Position numbers and translations under genes: made by a program. 64,000 nucleotides of DNA from Corydoras sp. C115. Taxonomy: Eukaryota > Chordata > Actinopteri > Siluriformes > Callichthyidae. Under the pieces are notes generated by a model. That model worked only from the letters and a program-made list of their open reading frames with translations. It was not told the DNA's origin and ran no database searches. This document shows, one piece after another, positions 1 to 38,514 of the stretch (the stretch's first letter is position 1; each line of letters opens with the position of its first letter). The stretch lies in NCBI GenBank assembly GCA_019802505.1, contig JAFMOC010000016.1:1080001-1144000 (forward strand), written 5' to 3'.

Positions 1-1554
1 ATTAATGAGAAGATGATAGCTCCACTTCAGGAACAATTAAACAATATAATAAATATATTTATTTTAAAAATGAAAAGGGATCTTTTCTGACTGCTAAAGA
101 CAACTGTTCATTCAGTTCAGCTCAATTATTCTGAAGATGTAAGATTATTCTATTAGATTTACCATAGGATTATATATCTAAAATCTATTTTAAAACAAAG
201 TGTTCTGCATGTCCACACACACACGTTCTCTTTATTTAATGCACTCTCAGTTCTCATATCCATTTCAGATTTACTCACTGCGTAATTGGAAAAACAAGAT
301 AGAACTTTGTCCGTTCAATCCTCAATCGTACACTAACCATTCTTTAAAAACATAGATGTTCAGCTAAAATGTCAACGCAAGTGCATCGAGACTAACAAAT
401 ACTCACAGATCATTCAAAACATTAAGTTAACTGAGGAATTAGAACTGCTGATTTTTAGAATTTAAGGCAGTTTATTTAATAGCAATAATAGCTTTTTGTG
501 ATCGAAAATCTAAATCTTAAAATATGCCATTACTTTAGGAAAAAAAATACAAGATTTTTTCAATAAATAGTAATTGTGCATTATAATGGGCAGATATTTT
601 AATGGATGAATTGTTTATCTCTAACTTAAAAAATAGAATTTGATCAAAATATGACCACAGTTAATGTTAGCAAACACAAAGCATGACTGTAAATCTGAAG
701 AGGACATGATTACTAGAAATATATTAAATAAATAAGAGCTGAGAGTTCTTACTCCTTACTGTATAACTAGAGATGTAAATAACTTATTTTCTAAACTCCA
801 CAATTAAAATTAAATATAGATTAAACTTGGGATTTCACAATGTCCCATTTTAACCTATCAGATTGTCCTAAATTCCTTGGCAAACGTGCAAGCAAACAGT
901 GCTAAACCACACAGCATGGTGTCAGCGGAAAGGGATAGTTTTTTTTTTTTTTTTTTTTTTACACAAATGAACCATGTCTGTGATGTCTGGATTTTAATGG
1001 AACTGAAATCATGAATTATAAAATGGAAAGTTGACCTCTGCTGCATCATTGTCTGTGAAGCTTGTTTGGAAAGAACATTCCACTAAGGCATTTGTTCATA
1101 AATTACAACTGTTTGTACATGCAGTTACATCTGTGACTTGCTTTTCAATGTTCACTGGTCCGTCATTCAAGGTTGTGTGTGTTGTCCATGTGAGTTCAGG
1201 TGTGGTTGTCTTGTCAGCTGCACCGTTGTAATGACCTGATAGCCAGGCTGGTTTTGTGGTGGTGGCAATAGAAAAGATTGGAGCTCGAGTGAGGAGTGAG
1301 AGAGAAGAGCTCGTTAGCCCACACTAGTCCATTGCATAGTTTTTTATTTAATTATCTTTTAAATTATTATTTTTTTATATTTTGGACGAGGTAGATTTCT
1401 TCAGTTACCTAAGGAAAAAAAAGTAGCAGGATGAACATAGCAGCATGGCAACACAGACATATGCATAACACCCTACTCACTCATCTAATTTTTTAAAAAC
1501 CTTTCAAATCAAGTAAACATCCCTAAATACCCTGATGATCTACAAGATAGTAAA
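1..1554. other. AT-rich non-coding flank
   Basis: I see no gene, tRNA or recognisable transposon here. There is a poly-T run at 939-960. Short open frames in the stretch lack any protein-like character. Confidence 0.5.
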
Positions 1555-2309
1555 ATTAATTGTACCCCTTCTTTTATTCAATTTTTCTTATTTGACATCG
1601 TAAACTAATTAAAAATAAATTACATAAAATTAATTTAGAATTAAAAGAAGAATTAAAGAAACATGTCATAAGGGGCATAATTTTTTCAATGTAAAAACTT
1701 TTTCCAGTTCTACGAACTGATGAAGGAAGTTATTCCTATCCATGATGTCCTTGCACCACAGGAACTAGGGAAGAACATCCAAAGCAAAATTTAGATTTGG
1801 TGATTGGCTTATGTCACAGCAGGACACACCCAGGGGGAAAAAAAAAAGCCTGTGATGGCATCATCTGTCAGTAGCTTTGGTTACTTCCTCTCAACTCAAT
1901 TATTATAACTATATGGTTCTGATTTTTAAGTATTTAATTTTTTTTTGGAAATTATGTCCTATTTAGATAACTTAATAGAAACAGATTTTAAGCATATTAT
2001 GCTTGAAATATGATGACCATATGATATTAAAAAGAGCCCTTCCATTGGTTTGCCTTGCTATCTGTCACCAAGGCCACGTCACAGCCAACAGTGTAACTTC
2101 AATATGACTTCACCTGATAGTGCTGGTGCTGAGGGAACATACAGACAGAGAAACCGCATAATACAAAAGCATAGCAGCAAAGCACATACCTTATTCAGGC
2201 TGAGGCAGAAGCTTGGTCATAACATACACCAACTCCCAATTATCAATTTGCATCCAGTCTCCCCTCTCTTCCTCTACCTCCTTCACACTCTTCCTTAACA
2301 AAGTACGTT
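1555..2309 (-). other. Putative dot1l 3' UTR with poly(A) signal
   Basis: The first AATAAA on the minus strand after the dot1l stop codon is at 1578-1573 (plus strand tttatt), about 730 nt downstream. The stretch between has no other gene. The 3' end is inferred only from this hexamer; use of another site further left is possible. Confidence 0.35.
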
Positions 2310-28950
<26,641 letters not shown>

Positions 28951-29148
28951 CCCTGCTGCGTGGTGGTAACGCAGTGATGTCAGTGATACGGAGGGGCTCC
29001 GAGCGGCGTCGGAGTTTCCTATTTAAAGTGAATAATTGGCGTTATTTCACCTGCCACTTACATTTTAATCTCACAGCCTGAAACTATCATGAAATATGTG
29101 ATAATGAACGACATTTGGGTTTCAATTAAACTTTTACTAACGAGTATT

Positions 29149-29482
29149 GGGCGGTATTGGGTGGTTTAGCACGTTCGCCTCTCAGCGCTAGGGATTCCCG
29201 GTTCAAATCCCCATCTGGGTGGAGTTTCCATGTTGTCCGCGTGGGTTTCCTCCGGGGTCGCCGGTTTCCTCCCACAGTCCAAAAACATGGATCAAGTCAA
29301 TTGAGTTCTCCAAATTGGCCCATATAGAGTGTGTCTGTGTGAGTGAGTGTGTGCCCAGCGATGGATTGGCGCCCTGTCCTGGGTCTATCTGCCCAGCGCC
29401 TGAGACGTTCTCCCCTGGATGGGCATGGGGAACCCCACCGCGACCCTAATAGAGGATAAAGCGGGAGATAATGAATGAATGA
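29149..29482 (+). mobile_element. V-SINE copy 6
   Basis: Plus-strand copy just upstream of the dot1l promoter. Part of the tRNA-like head is scrambled (ggcggtattgggtggtttagc); the V-domain is intact apart from a small deletion. Confidence 0.85.
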
Positions 29483-29599
29483 ACGTATGAGTATTTTTTA
29501 GACGTCACAAGTTGCTAAAACTAATTTCATGGAGGTTCCCCCGAACCCCATCTGCCCCCTAATACACTAAAGGATAGGGGTTAGGACAGAACTTCACTT

Positions 29600-29750
29600 T
29601 TTGATACAGGACACTGTGCATTTTTTATTAGTCCCTGTTGGTTTTCTGTTTTCTATTGGTCAGGACAATCACAGTACAGATATAATCATTTGGGTGGTGT
29701 ATTGTTTACAGTTCTGCAGTGACATTGATGTGGCTTAAGTGAACAATTGT
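29600..29750. repeat. Dispersed repeat family A, copy 2 (partial)
   Basis: Shares CTGTTGGTTTTCTGTTTTC, ATTGGTCAGGACAATCAC and TCTGCAGTGACATTGATGTG with the copy at 20 kb. Confidence 0.45.
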
Positions 29751-29780
29751 TTCATCACTTTTTTTGAAACATGGTAACTA

Positions 29781-30112
29781 TCCATCCATTATCTTCCGCT
29801 TTATCCTATATTAGGGTCGTGGTGGGGTTCCCCATGCCCATCCAGGGGAGAAGGTTTCGGGCGCTGGGCAAATATACCCAGGACAGGGTGCCAATCTATC
29901 GCTGGTCACACACTCACTCACACAGACATGCACACATACAAACTATATGGGGCAATTTGGAAAACACATTTGACTTAATCCATGTTTTTGGACTGTGGGA
30001 GGAAACCAGAGAACCCAGAAGAAACCCACGTGGACACGGGGAGAACATGGAAACTCCACCCAGATGGGGATTCGAACCGGGAATCCCTAGCGCTGAGCCA
30101 CCGTGCCGCCCT
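29781..30112 (-). mobile_element. V-SINE copy 7
   Basis: Inverted copy with the 12-bp duplication ACATGGTAACTA (29769-29780, 30113-30124). The A-box region of the head is deleted. Confidence 0.88.
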
Positions 30113-30697
30113 ACATGGTAACTAAACAGTTAAATTAATTTGCAGAGTATTGGATGGGAATTTTAATAGTGAGGTCACAATTGGACTCAATTTTGCAGTT
30201 AAAAACCTTTATATTTATACAGATTTCACTGACATGAGTGATGCTATTGCCAAACTGAGAGGTATTTGCATATGATGCTTTACTGCTCCTGTATTTGGTG
30301 GTGATTGTACATATGCGCACAGTCAAGCAACTTGCAGAAAAATACAATGCAGCAATCACTAATTGTTGCTCACCACAGATGGACTACAACAGTAAGACAA
30401 CAATTAAGTGCCATCGCAGTCTAAGCGGAATTTCAATTGCCCCATGTTGGGTCACACTTTGGTGCAAACAACATAAATCCATGAACTCTTTTATTAAGGT
30501 GTCAAAAGTTCACAGGTATGGTGGAGTCATGATGTGGGAAATGTTTGTTGGGACTTTTGATGGCAACAGTTATATGTGTGGACAGTAGGGCTTACCTAAG
30601 AAAGTTTATTTCCTCATGGCAGATGTTTGCTTTGAGGAATGTGCCTAGTGGTATTAAATATTGCTTTCATTTTTGTATTTTATAATCTATTTGTCTC

Positions 30698-30982
30698 CTC
30701 TGGGCGGCACGGTGGCTTAGTGGTCAGCACGTTCGCCTCTCAGCACTAGGGATTCCCGGTTCGAATCCCCATCTGGGTGGAGTTTCCATGTTCTCCCCGT
30801 GTCCGCGTGGGTTTCCTCCGGGTTCTCCGGTTTCCTCCCACAGTCCAAAAACATGGATCAAGTCAATTGAGTTCTCCAAATTGCCCCATATAGTAGAGTG
30901 TGTGCCCAGCGATAGATTGGCGCCCTGTCCTGGGTGTATCTGCCCAGCGCCCGAAACGTTCTCCCCTGGATGGGCATGGGGA

Positions 30983-31014
<32 letters not shown>

Positions 31015-31017
31015 CCC

Positions 31018-31051
<34 letters not shown>

Positions 31052-31139
31052 CCCCCCCCCCCCCCTCCCCACCCCCCCCCCCCCCCCCCCCCCCCCCCCC
31101 GCGAAACTAATATAGGATAAAGCGGAAGATAATGGATGG
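30698..31139 (+). mobile_element. V-SINE copy 8 with long poly-C expansion
   Basis: Head and V-domain are typical; the ACCCCACCGCGACC part is replaced by an almost pure C run at about 30983-31100. Flanking 9-bp duplication ATTTGTCTC (30689-30697, 31140-31148). The run may be a true expansion or a sequencing artefact. Confidence 0.85.
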
Positions 31140-31280
31140 ATTTGTCTCTTCTTGTGTTCTGTCTCATGTGGTTGGATCTGGTAATGCCCATACCACTGTG
31201 TTGTTCACTTTACAAAAACTGAAAGAACACATATAAGAGGGTTTCTCAAACTGTCAGCATTTCAGCATTAAACTCATTCA

Positions 31281-31741
31281 TTCATTCATTATCTCCTGCT
31301 TTTATCCTCTATTAGGTGTCGCGGTGGGGTTCCCCATGCCCATCCAGGGTTCCCCATGCCCATCCAGAATGTTTCGGGCGCTGGGCAGATAGACCCAGGA
31401 CAGGGCGCCAATCCATCGCTGGGCACACACTCACTCACACAGACACACTCTATATGGGGCAATTTTGAGAATTCAATTGACTTGTTCCATGTTTTTGGAC
31501 TGTGGGAGGAAACCGGAGAACCCAGAGGAAACCCACGCAGACACGGGGAGAACATGGAAACTACAGCCAGATTGGGAATCCCTAGTGCTGAGAGGTGAAC
31601 GTGCTAACCACTAAACCACCGTGGCACCCTTTTTGTAAAATGCAAGTTTTTAAAAGTGTAATCCCCCCCAGATGGGGATTCGAACCAGGAATCCCTAGCG
31701 CTGAGAGGCGAACGTGCTAACCACTAAGCCACCGTGCCGCC
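31281..31741 (-). mobile_element. V-SINE copy 9, chimeric
   Basis: Inverted copy inside the 16-bp duplication GCATTAAACTCATTCA (31265-31280, 31742-31757). It has an internal tandem duplication of TTCCCCATGCCCATCCAG. It then shows a first head end plus unique sequence TTTTTGTAAAATGCAAG (31630 onward), and then a second head end (31665-31741). The unique part is also found beside copy 13 at 40.6 kb. Confidence 0.85.
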
Positions 31742-32354
31742 GCATTAAACTCATTCATACATAAATAATGAGTCTAATGAACATTTCATTTATGAACTGG
31801 GTAAAGTCCTGAAATGACATCTGTCTGCCCCAGATTTAAGTATCGTATTCAGTGCAAAATCTACTACAAGTTTAATAAAAAAAAAAGGGCTAATGTGATC
31901 AAACTTTTAGATTTCAGTCTCTTCAGTATAAAGCATTAATCACAGGAAAACTTGAAGTTACTAACCGATTTACTGTTAATTTCATGAAGTTAAATACATA
32001 ATTGATTAGGAAAAACTATTTTCAGCAATACCAATAATGTTCAAAATATAGGTAGAGAGAGCAGGCTTTAAACTCAAACTGAGTTTCTTTTAACAGCTTC
32101 CTCAGACAAACACAGCAGCATTTTCAGAACTTTTAATGACGGCTGCCACCTGGTGCTTCAATCTCACCATGGTGGTAATTCTCACTCCATATCTCTGCTA
32201 CAGTAAATGGTGGAACCAAGGCCTGATTACACACACAGGTCTAAACGCGATTTACAAAATTATCTGTCACTACCACTTCATCATGTATGCAATGTCACAT
32301 ATGTATGAAAATATAAAAAATACATATATTCGTGTGTGTTTGTTTTTAAAACAG

Positions 32355-33868
32355 CTATTGGATGCTATAAAACAAAGAGAGAGATTTAAGGATACTTTGT
32401 GGATCTGTATAGGAGAGATAATGCAAACACAGATAATCCTCCCAATTCAAAACATGCTGATTTGATGACAGTCCTTTTTCTGCCAGCTTCAGTACTAACA
32501 GGGAACGCTTTAACATAAGCCAGTTTTGAAGAACTTCTGTGTTTAGTTGTTTTTCCTTTTGTCCTATTTTAGGGCCCCAGAGAAGAGCCTGAAGAATTCC
32601 TACAACATCAGCTGTTTGAAGTAGACAATTTTCAGCAGTAAGCATGTCGATCAGCTGAAGCAGGACAGCTTTATACTGAGTATTTAAAAAAGGGTCTGTA
32701 GTTTCTTGCAGACAGTATTTGAGCAGAAATCCCACTTTGGCCTGTGTACTCTGGTTCTCTGAGGACTCTGATTGAACGTTGTTGTGGCTGATAATGAGAT
32801 TAGGTGTACCCCACTTTTCCCACAACATATCAATTTTTTTTTCATGTTTCTGTTGGCTGTTCAAGTCTTCAGTCTTCTGCATGGATTTGTCTGCTTCTTC
32901 TTTCGATTTAACTTGACCCTTTGGGTTCCCTTTATGACCAGCAGCTTTTATGTTTTCACCAAAGCCCCTGTTTTTATAGTGCAGCCAGACCAACAACAGT
33001 TCCCGAGGATGTAGTGCTGCAAACTTATCATTATATTTTTCTAAATCCTGCAACCCCAAAACCAGCTGTAGCATCAGCAGGCACACACGCCTATGGTACA
33101 CATCAGATTGAGAAAAGTGCCAAGAAATTCCCTCCTTCACATAATCCTCCAGTGTTCCCCAGGGATGTTCTCTCACAATATTAAATGAAAAGCTTCTCTC
33201 CAGAAAGAAGAGTTTGGCATCATGATTTTTTTCACTGCATCCGTGTAATAGTTCCGGTTCCTCTAAGGCTGCCGATAACTTTGTGAGATCTTTGCTTTGC
33301 TCAGTGGAGGATGATTCATAGACTATAGTCTCTTCAGTACTGGGATGTTGTGATACCTCAATTGTGTTTATGGATGCAGAAGCATTTCTGTTTATCTGTA
33401 AGAGAAAATGCAAAAAGATTTGGATTGTTTTTACAGACAGTGAGAGAAGTTAATTAATCAAAACATAAAATGGATCAAGACGGATGGATGGCAAACTAAT
33501 ATGGACCAGAGTATGACTAAATCATACACATACACATACAGCACACAGTCACACACTCGATTCTAATATTTAGTTGGACTGCCTTTCCCTATGATTACAG
33601 CACACATTTGGAAATGATGCCATTATGCTGTGGCATCATTTCCATAAGCTTCTGCAATGTCACAACATTTATTTTTGTTATTAATGAACATTAATAACAT
33701 ATTAAAGAACCAAAATATGAACTATTAGAGTACATTTATTTTATCAATTTTACTTCAAACCACAATTTAAATATTATTTTAATTTGTTATAAGGACACAA
33801 TTTACTCTCAGGTCCTTCATATAGTCCTACACGATGTCTGTATAGTCAATAATTTGCATCTGTGCATC

Positions 33869-33930
<62 letters not shown>

Positions 33931-34931
33931 TGTGTGTGTGGGTGTGCATGTGCGTGTGCGTGTGTGTGTGTGTGCGGTTTAACTGAACTTGTCACATGTG
34001 TAAGTATTATTATTATATGTTATTAACTTTAATTTCAAAGTCTATTACTCATTAAGTTGTGTCCTGATTAAGAAACATGATGCAGGTTTATTTTAGTTTT
34101 TTTTTTTTTTATAAAATTGCTTTTTTATGTGTCTTTTATAAATAATTAATTATTTTGCACAAAGTGTAATAGAATTCAGTTTAGGATTGTTTATACTGTG
34201 TGTACCATTTTAATAGAGCACATACTGAAGTACACATTACAGTTTCATTTCTAAATGCTGTTGGTAGATATCACCATTGCACAACAGCTGATGGCATGAA
34301 GGAAGTGTGGGTATTGAGGTTGTTCTTGCTGAACAGATACTGCCATATACGGCTGTGCAAACTGCCTGTGGCTTAGCGGTATACTATGAGAAACTGTGCA
34401 ACAAAGTTCTTTTACTAAGATGATACATACACATGATGTATAAACTTATATAGGTATACTTTATTAGGTATAATCTAATGATGTATTTGTAGAAATGCAC
34501 TCGTGAGTTTTACAATTACAGACTTCACCTCTTAGACCACAGGACCTCCAAAGAATCATAGCAGTTACGATGTGGGTTTCTTCACATTGCATTGACACTA
34601 TGTGGTGGTATGTTAGTGTGTGTTGCATCACTTTAAGTAACGCAAATGTACCTTACAAATGTAAAGTTAGAGAAAGTAGCTGTTATTGCACAGCTTGTGT
34701 TTGTCATCCTCTAATCTTTCATCGAGGATGAGCGTCCCATATGATTACAGTTCATAACTGTCATTACGGTTTTTAAAGGTTCAGCAGCACTGCTGAATGT
34801 GATCCAGCAGAGCACAACTAACAGTGGTGCTGAGAATCATCCATCACTCAAAAAAAAAAAAAAAGACAATGTCTGCTCTGTGTTGGGGTCCTGACTACTG
34901 GAATACAGAGTAAAGGGGACCAAAAAAAAGC

Positions 34932-34976
<45 letters not shown>

Positions 34977-35991
34977 GTGAATAAGACAGGAATAATGTAA
35001 AAGTTCTTACCTTTGCAGCAGGAATGCTTTCTGAAGCTTCTGAATCCTTTGACTCCGAAAGGACTTTGGCTTTTAGATGTTTAACCATGTTTCTCATGAA
35101 ATTGTGATTATAGTTTTGGATTCTAATATGCATTTGTTCAGGGGGATAGAAGCACTCAAAAACATCTGGGGGATTTGGATTGTGGATATCAAACTTACAC
35201 TGATCAAAGTGTTCGGCTTTGTCAGTGACGTCTGGGTTCCACTTTAGAGGGTCTTTATGGATGGTGGCTAAATTGTCAATGCATGAAGAAACATGCTGAA
35301 CTGTTGTGCACCGAGGTTTTGCAGGCAATGACAAAGTCCTCACTAACTTTTTTTTAGGAATGGGAGGAGGGATTTGCTCAGATAGAAACCTCTCTTGGTG
35401 ATAACCTGAAAAAAAAAACAGGTTGCTTGTTGTGGAGATACGTTTGTGTTTTCATCTCATGTAAACCACAATTTACTCTACAGAAAGAACTCCCAGGTAT
35501 TTACTTTGTTTTTTAATGGTACAAAACCTTAAGTAATTAGGCAGTGTTAGCAGCTGTAGTTTTTTTAATTTTTAACACCAGGTTTTACTTCACAGCAGAA
35601 AACAGAAGTAAAACAGGGAGGGTATTGTTCCCGGATCGTTCACTACAATTGCCCCACAACCAATATTTCCACGTTTGGTCCTTATGTACTTACCACACTG
35701 AGAGTGAAGGGGACACTGGACAGCATTGCAATCAGTGGATGCAGTGAACACATCGATGAAAGGAGAGGAAAGAGGTGAGGAGGCAGAGAGGTCTACAATT
35801 TCACCCCCTTGCTGGCCATCAAAATCAAATCTTGTCTTTAAAGAATGTTTCCTGTACAAAACATGAATAAATGTGCATTTATTGTTTGTCTCATACTTAA
35901 TGCACAACCCCATTAATCATGAACTGACAACTTATAAGACTTACCTGTGCTGTTTGATGGGCAGTACAGGAGTGGCAGAGGGTCTCTCCAT
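32355..35991 (-). CDS. peak3: PEAK3-like pseudokinase scaffold (4 coding exons)
   Basis: Exons 35945-35991, 35694-35851, 35011-35405 and 32355-33395. Phases agree and total 1641 nt, giving 546 aa (human PEAK3 is about 473). The chosen ATG (35991-35989, MERPSATPVLPIKQHR) joins in frame to a short proline/serine N-terminus with PPPIPKKKLVRTLSLP, like the PxxP-basic motifs of the PEAK1/PRAG1/PEAK3 family. The last exon carries the divergent pseudokinase and the helical SHED dimerisation region (for example LMLQLVLGLQDLEKYN and LHPRELLLVWLHY, then LLWGPK and LQNWLMLKRSLLVLKLAEK, which match the family C-terminus). I saw no canonical catalytic HRD or DFG motif, as expected for this family. These proteins are cytoplasmic scaffolds that dimerise and recruit signalling adaptors such as Crk. 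Position between dot1l and lingo3 fits human synteny. The call could be wrong as to paralogue, less likely as to family. Confidence 0.8.
33560..33665. mobile_element. Tc1-like terminal fragment
   Basis: TTAGTTGGACTGCCTTTCCC and TCCATAAGCTTCTGCAATGTC match the terminal region of a teleost Tc1 family. Short and isolated, in the last peak3 intron. Confidence 0.45.
33873..33975. repeat. (TG)n microsatellite
   Basis: TG tract with a few interruptions in the last peak3 intron; possible Z-DNA former. Confidence 0.95.
34560..34930. repeat. Dispersed repeat family A, copy 3
   Basis: Shares ATGTGGTGGTATGTTAGTGTG, AGCACTGCTGAATGTGATCC and GTTGGGGTCCTGACTACTGG-type blocks. Sits in the last peak3 intron and abuts a (GA)n tract. 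Confidence 0.45.
34937..34973. repeat. (GA)n microsatellite
   Basis: Pure GA tract about 40 bp from a peak3 exon (on the transcript strand it is a CT run downstream of the exon 3 donor). Confidence 0.95.
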
Positions 35992-36112
35992 TGCTGAACG
36001 ACTTGACTGGCTGGTTCTTTGTCAGCAGTCTTCGAGTGTGAATAAGTTTGTCACGATCTTCACATATCAGTTCCGTAGGCTTCTTCCCATCTGAGAACAC
36101 ACAAGATCATGC

Positions 36113-36150
36113 TCTCTCTCTCTATATCTCTCTATCTCTCTCTCTCTCTC

Positions 36151-36187
<37 letters not shown>

Positions 36188-36192
36188 ATCGC
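36113..36192. repeat. (CT)n microsatellite
   Basis: CT tract interrupted by TATCT units, just upstream of the peak3 first coding exon. Confidence 0.95.
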
Positions 36193-36654
36193 TCTGTCTT
36201 TCTTTCTGAGGTTTGCTCACAAGCATATCTTCACATGCAGAACAGCGGTATCATTTCAGAAATCTTTTGGTTGCTTAAACGTGTAAAACAACTTCTGTTG
36301 TAGAAACTGGAGAATACCTCCCACATCAGTCACTTCCTCTCTATAACGTTTTTAGTATTATAATATTTAATGTAGTCCTACATTTTTATGATGGTAATTG
36401 GCAGACCTAAAAGTAAATTGAATGTTATTAGAGAATAAAATTGTTAAAGTAAAACTGGCATTTACTCTGGACAAAACCGAGCATTAAAAATGTGCATGGA
36501 ACACAGAAACAAACATTGCAAATTGGTTATACAATGCAATTATGTCTTTTTAAGTTGGTTTTTTTTGCTACTAACAGGTTTATAATGTAATTAGAGTTGT
36601 CTGATAAAAGTAAAAAAAATATTGAGACAAGGTTAGTCCAAATGAGGACCAGAG

Positions 36655-37030
36655 ATTTCTTGAGCACAGAAATGGGCTTTATTCAACATATTGCATTAAA
36701 ACACGACTCCTCCTGCCATTGCCTCTTATTCTCTTTCTATCACTGCATGATGTGCTATTAAGCCTGCACATCATTTAATAATGCACACCTCCACCAGGTG
36801 TGTTTCCATCCACCACTGCTGGCACTGCAGTCCCCCCCCCCCCTCGCCAATTTAGAATGTTCAAAAGCGGAGAGGCTCAGGAGGTGGTGTTCATCTGTGT
36901 GAAAGACAAGCAGTGAGAGCAGGAGAGAGATCAACGTCTTCCTGCCACCGTGGAAAGCACAGCACAGTAACAATTTCTTGGTTGCAGACTGGTCCATGGC
37001 AGAGGCAGAGACAACTCATAGGCCATTTTC
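36655..37030 (-). mobile_element. Possible LTR-like or transcribed repeat
   Basis: On the minus strand this segment runs through a mixed-composition stretch into TTGAATAAAGCCCATT and then a short tail ending near TTTGGACTAACC, resembling an LTR R-U5 junction. No clear terminal TG/CA pair or target duplication was found, so the call is tentative. Confidence 0.25.
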
Positions 37031-37547
37031 CCATCAGCATTGGTTTTGAAATGATCATTGGTTTGAAATGATATTTTTGTCCAATTCACCAACCTACATG
37101 TCTTTCATTTGTAAAATCAAACAATTTTCAGAGGAAACCCAATAGGCAATAGGTTAACATACAAACTTTACACAAAATAATCTTTTGACTACCTCACAAA
37201 GAAACCAGCTTCATTTCTTCAGTTAACTTGACATTTAATTGATTTTATCAAACAACCAATAGAAGTCAGAATCTTATAAAAAGCTTATTTCTACATTAAT
37301 TGGCAAATAACTTCAGAATTAAAGGGTAATTTCTAACTTAAAAACATTAAGTAGACTTTTGGTGCCAAATAAATGCCATGATGATACTACCATTCCAAAA
37401 CTAGACCTAACAAAAGCACCTAACAAAATTAAATATCAATAAATTGTTTTAATCTGTACATTAACTATATATTTTGTCGCATACCTGGTACTTGGTAAAA
37501 ACACACACACACAAAACTAATAATTAATATATATTAATAAAAAAAAA

Positions 37548-37772
37548 CGTTTCGGGCGCTGGGCAGATACACCCAAGACAGGGCGCCAATCCATCGCTGG
37601 ACACACACTCACTCACTCAAACACACCTTATATGGGGCAATTTGGAGATCTCAATTAACTTGATCCATGTTTTTGGACTGTGGGAGGAAACCCACGCGAA
37701 CACGGGGAGAACATGGAAACTCCACCCAGATGGGGATTCGAACCGGGAATCACACCACTATGCCACCGTGCC
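37548..37772 (-). mobile_element. V-SINE copy 10 (partial)
   Basis: Inverted, lacking the element tail; starts at AACGTTTCGGGCGCTGGGC and ends at CCACCGTGCC, with internal deletions. Separated from copy 11 by a short (AAT)n tract. Confidence 0.85.
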
Positions 37773-37798
37773 AATAATAATAATAATAAATAATAATT

Positions 37799-38143
37799 CA
37801 TTCATTCATTATCTCCCGCTTTATCCTCTACTAGGGTCGCGGTGGGGTTCCCCATGCCCATCCAGGGGAGAGCGTCTCGGGTGCCGGGCAGACACACCCA
37901 GGACAGGGCGCCAATCCCTCGCTGGGCACACACTCACACACTCAAACACACTCTATATGGGGCAATTTTAGAGAACTCAATTAACTTGATCCATGTTTTT
38001 GGACTGTGGGAGGAAACCGGAGAACCCGGAGGAAACCCACGCGGACACAGGGAGAACATGGAAACTCCACCCAGATGGGGATTCGAACCGGGAATCCCTA
38101 GCGCTGAGAGGCGAACGTGCTAACCACTAAGCCACCGTGCCGC
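37799..38143 (-). mobile_element. V-SINE copy 11
   Basis: Inverted full-length copy bounded on both sides by (AAT)n, which hides the target duplication. Confidence 0.9.
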
Positions 38144-38144
38144 C

Positions 38145-38212
<68 letters not shown>

Positions 38213-38222
38213 TAATAATACA
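38144..38222. repeat. (AAT)n microsatellite
   Basis: Trinucleotide tract beginning right at the head end of V-SINE copy 11; a shorter AAT run lies on its other side. Confidence 0.95.
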
Positions 38223-38319
38223 TTATGTAATTGACTTAAACAGCAACAAGCCTGATGATTAATGAGTACTTTGAACTATAAACAGATCTTCAAATTTCCA
38301 AGTTTTCCGCCAGATAAAT

Positions 38320-38470
38320 AGTGTCACGTGACGCCTCGTTTCGCAGATCTGGGTTCCTGATTGGTTCATTCATGTGATTAATTAGCATGACACGCTCAGC
38401 GTCTCATTGGCTGAGTTCTGATCATAAGCTACACCTAAGCGTGGCGGGTGCTGGTGTTTGCAGCCGGTGT
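38320..38470 (+). promoter_or_regulatory. Promoter candidate: E-box and two CCAAT boxes
   Basis: Upstream of the small gene starting at 38515 there is a palindromic E-box TCACGTGA (38324-38331) and two inverted CCAAT boxes (ATTGG at 38360-38364 and 38406-38410). The spacing relative to the ATG is typical of a TATA-less vertebrate promoter. The next gene to the left (peak3) points away, so the interval could serve both, but the repeats between make that less likely. Confidence 0.45.
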
Positions 38471-38514
38471 TTGCAGCTGGAGAATCCGCAGCTGGAGAAT
38501 CCGCGTGTAAGAGA

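Noticed and set aside
30295..30588. Frame with GGVMMWEMF, reminiscent of Tc1 transposase (GGxxMVWG)
   Set aside because: Only one short motif fits and the flanks do not align with the other Tc1 relics; too weak to annotate.
30724..31191. Open frame with a very long glycine (or proline on the other strand) run
   Set aside because: It is the poly-C expansion inside a SINE; the rest is SINE sequence in translation.
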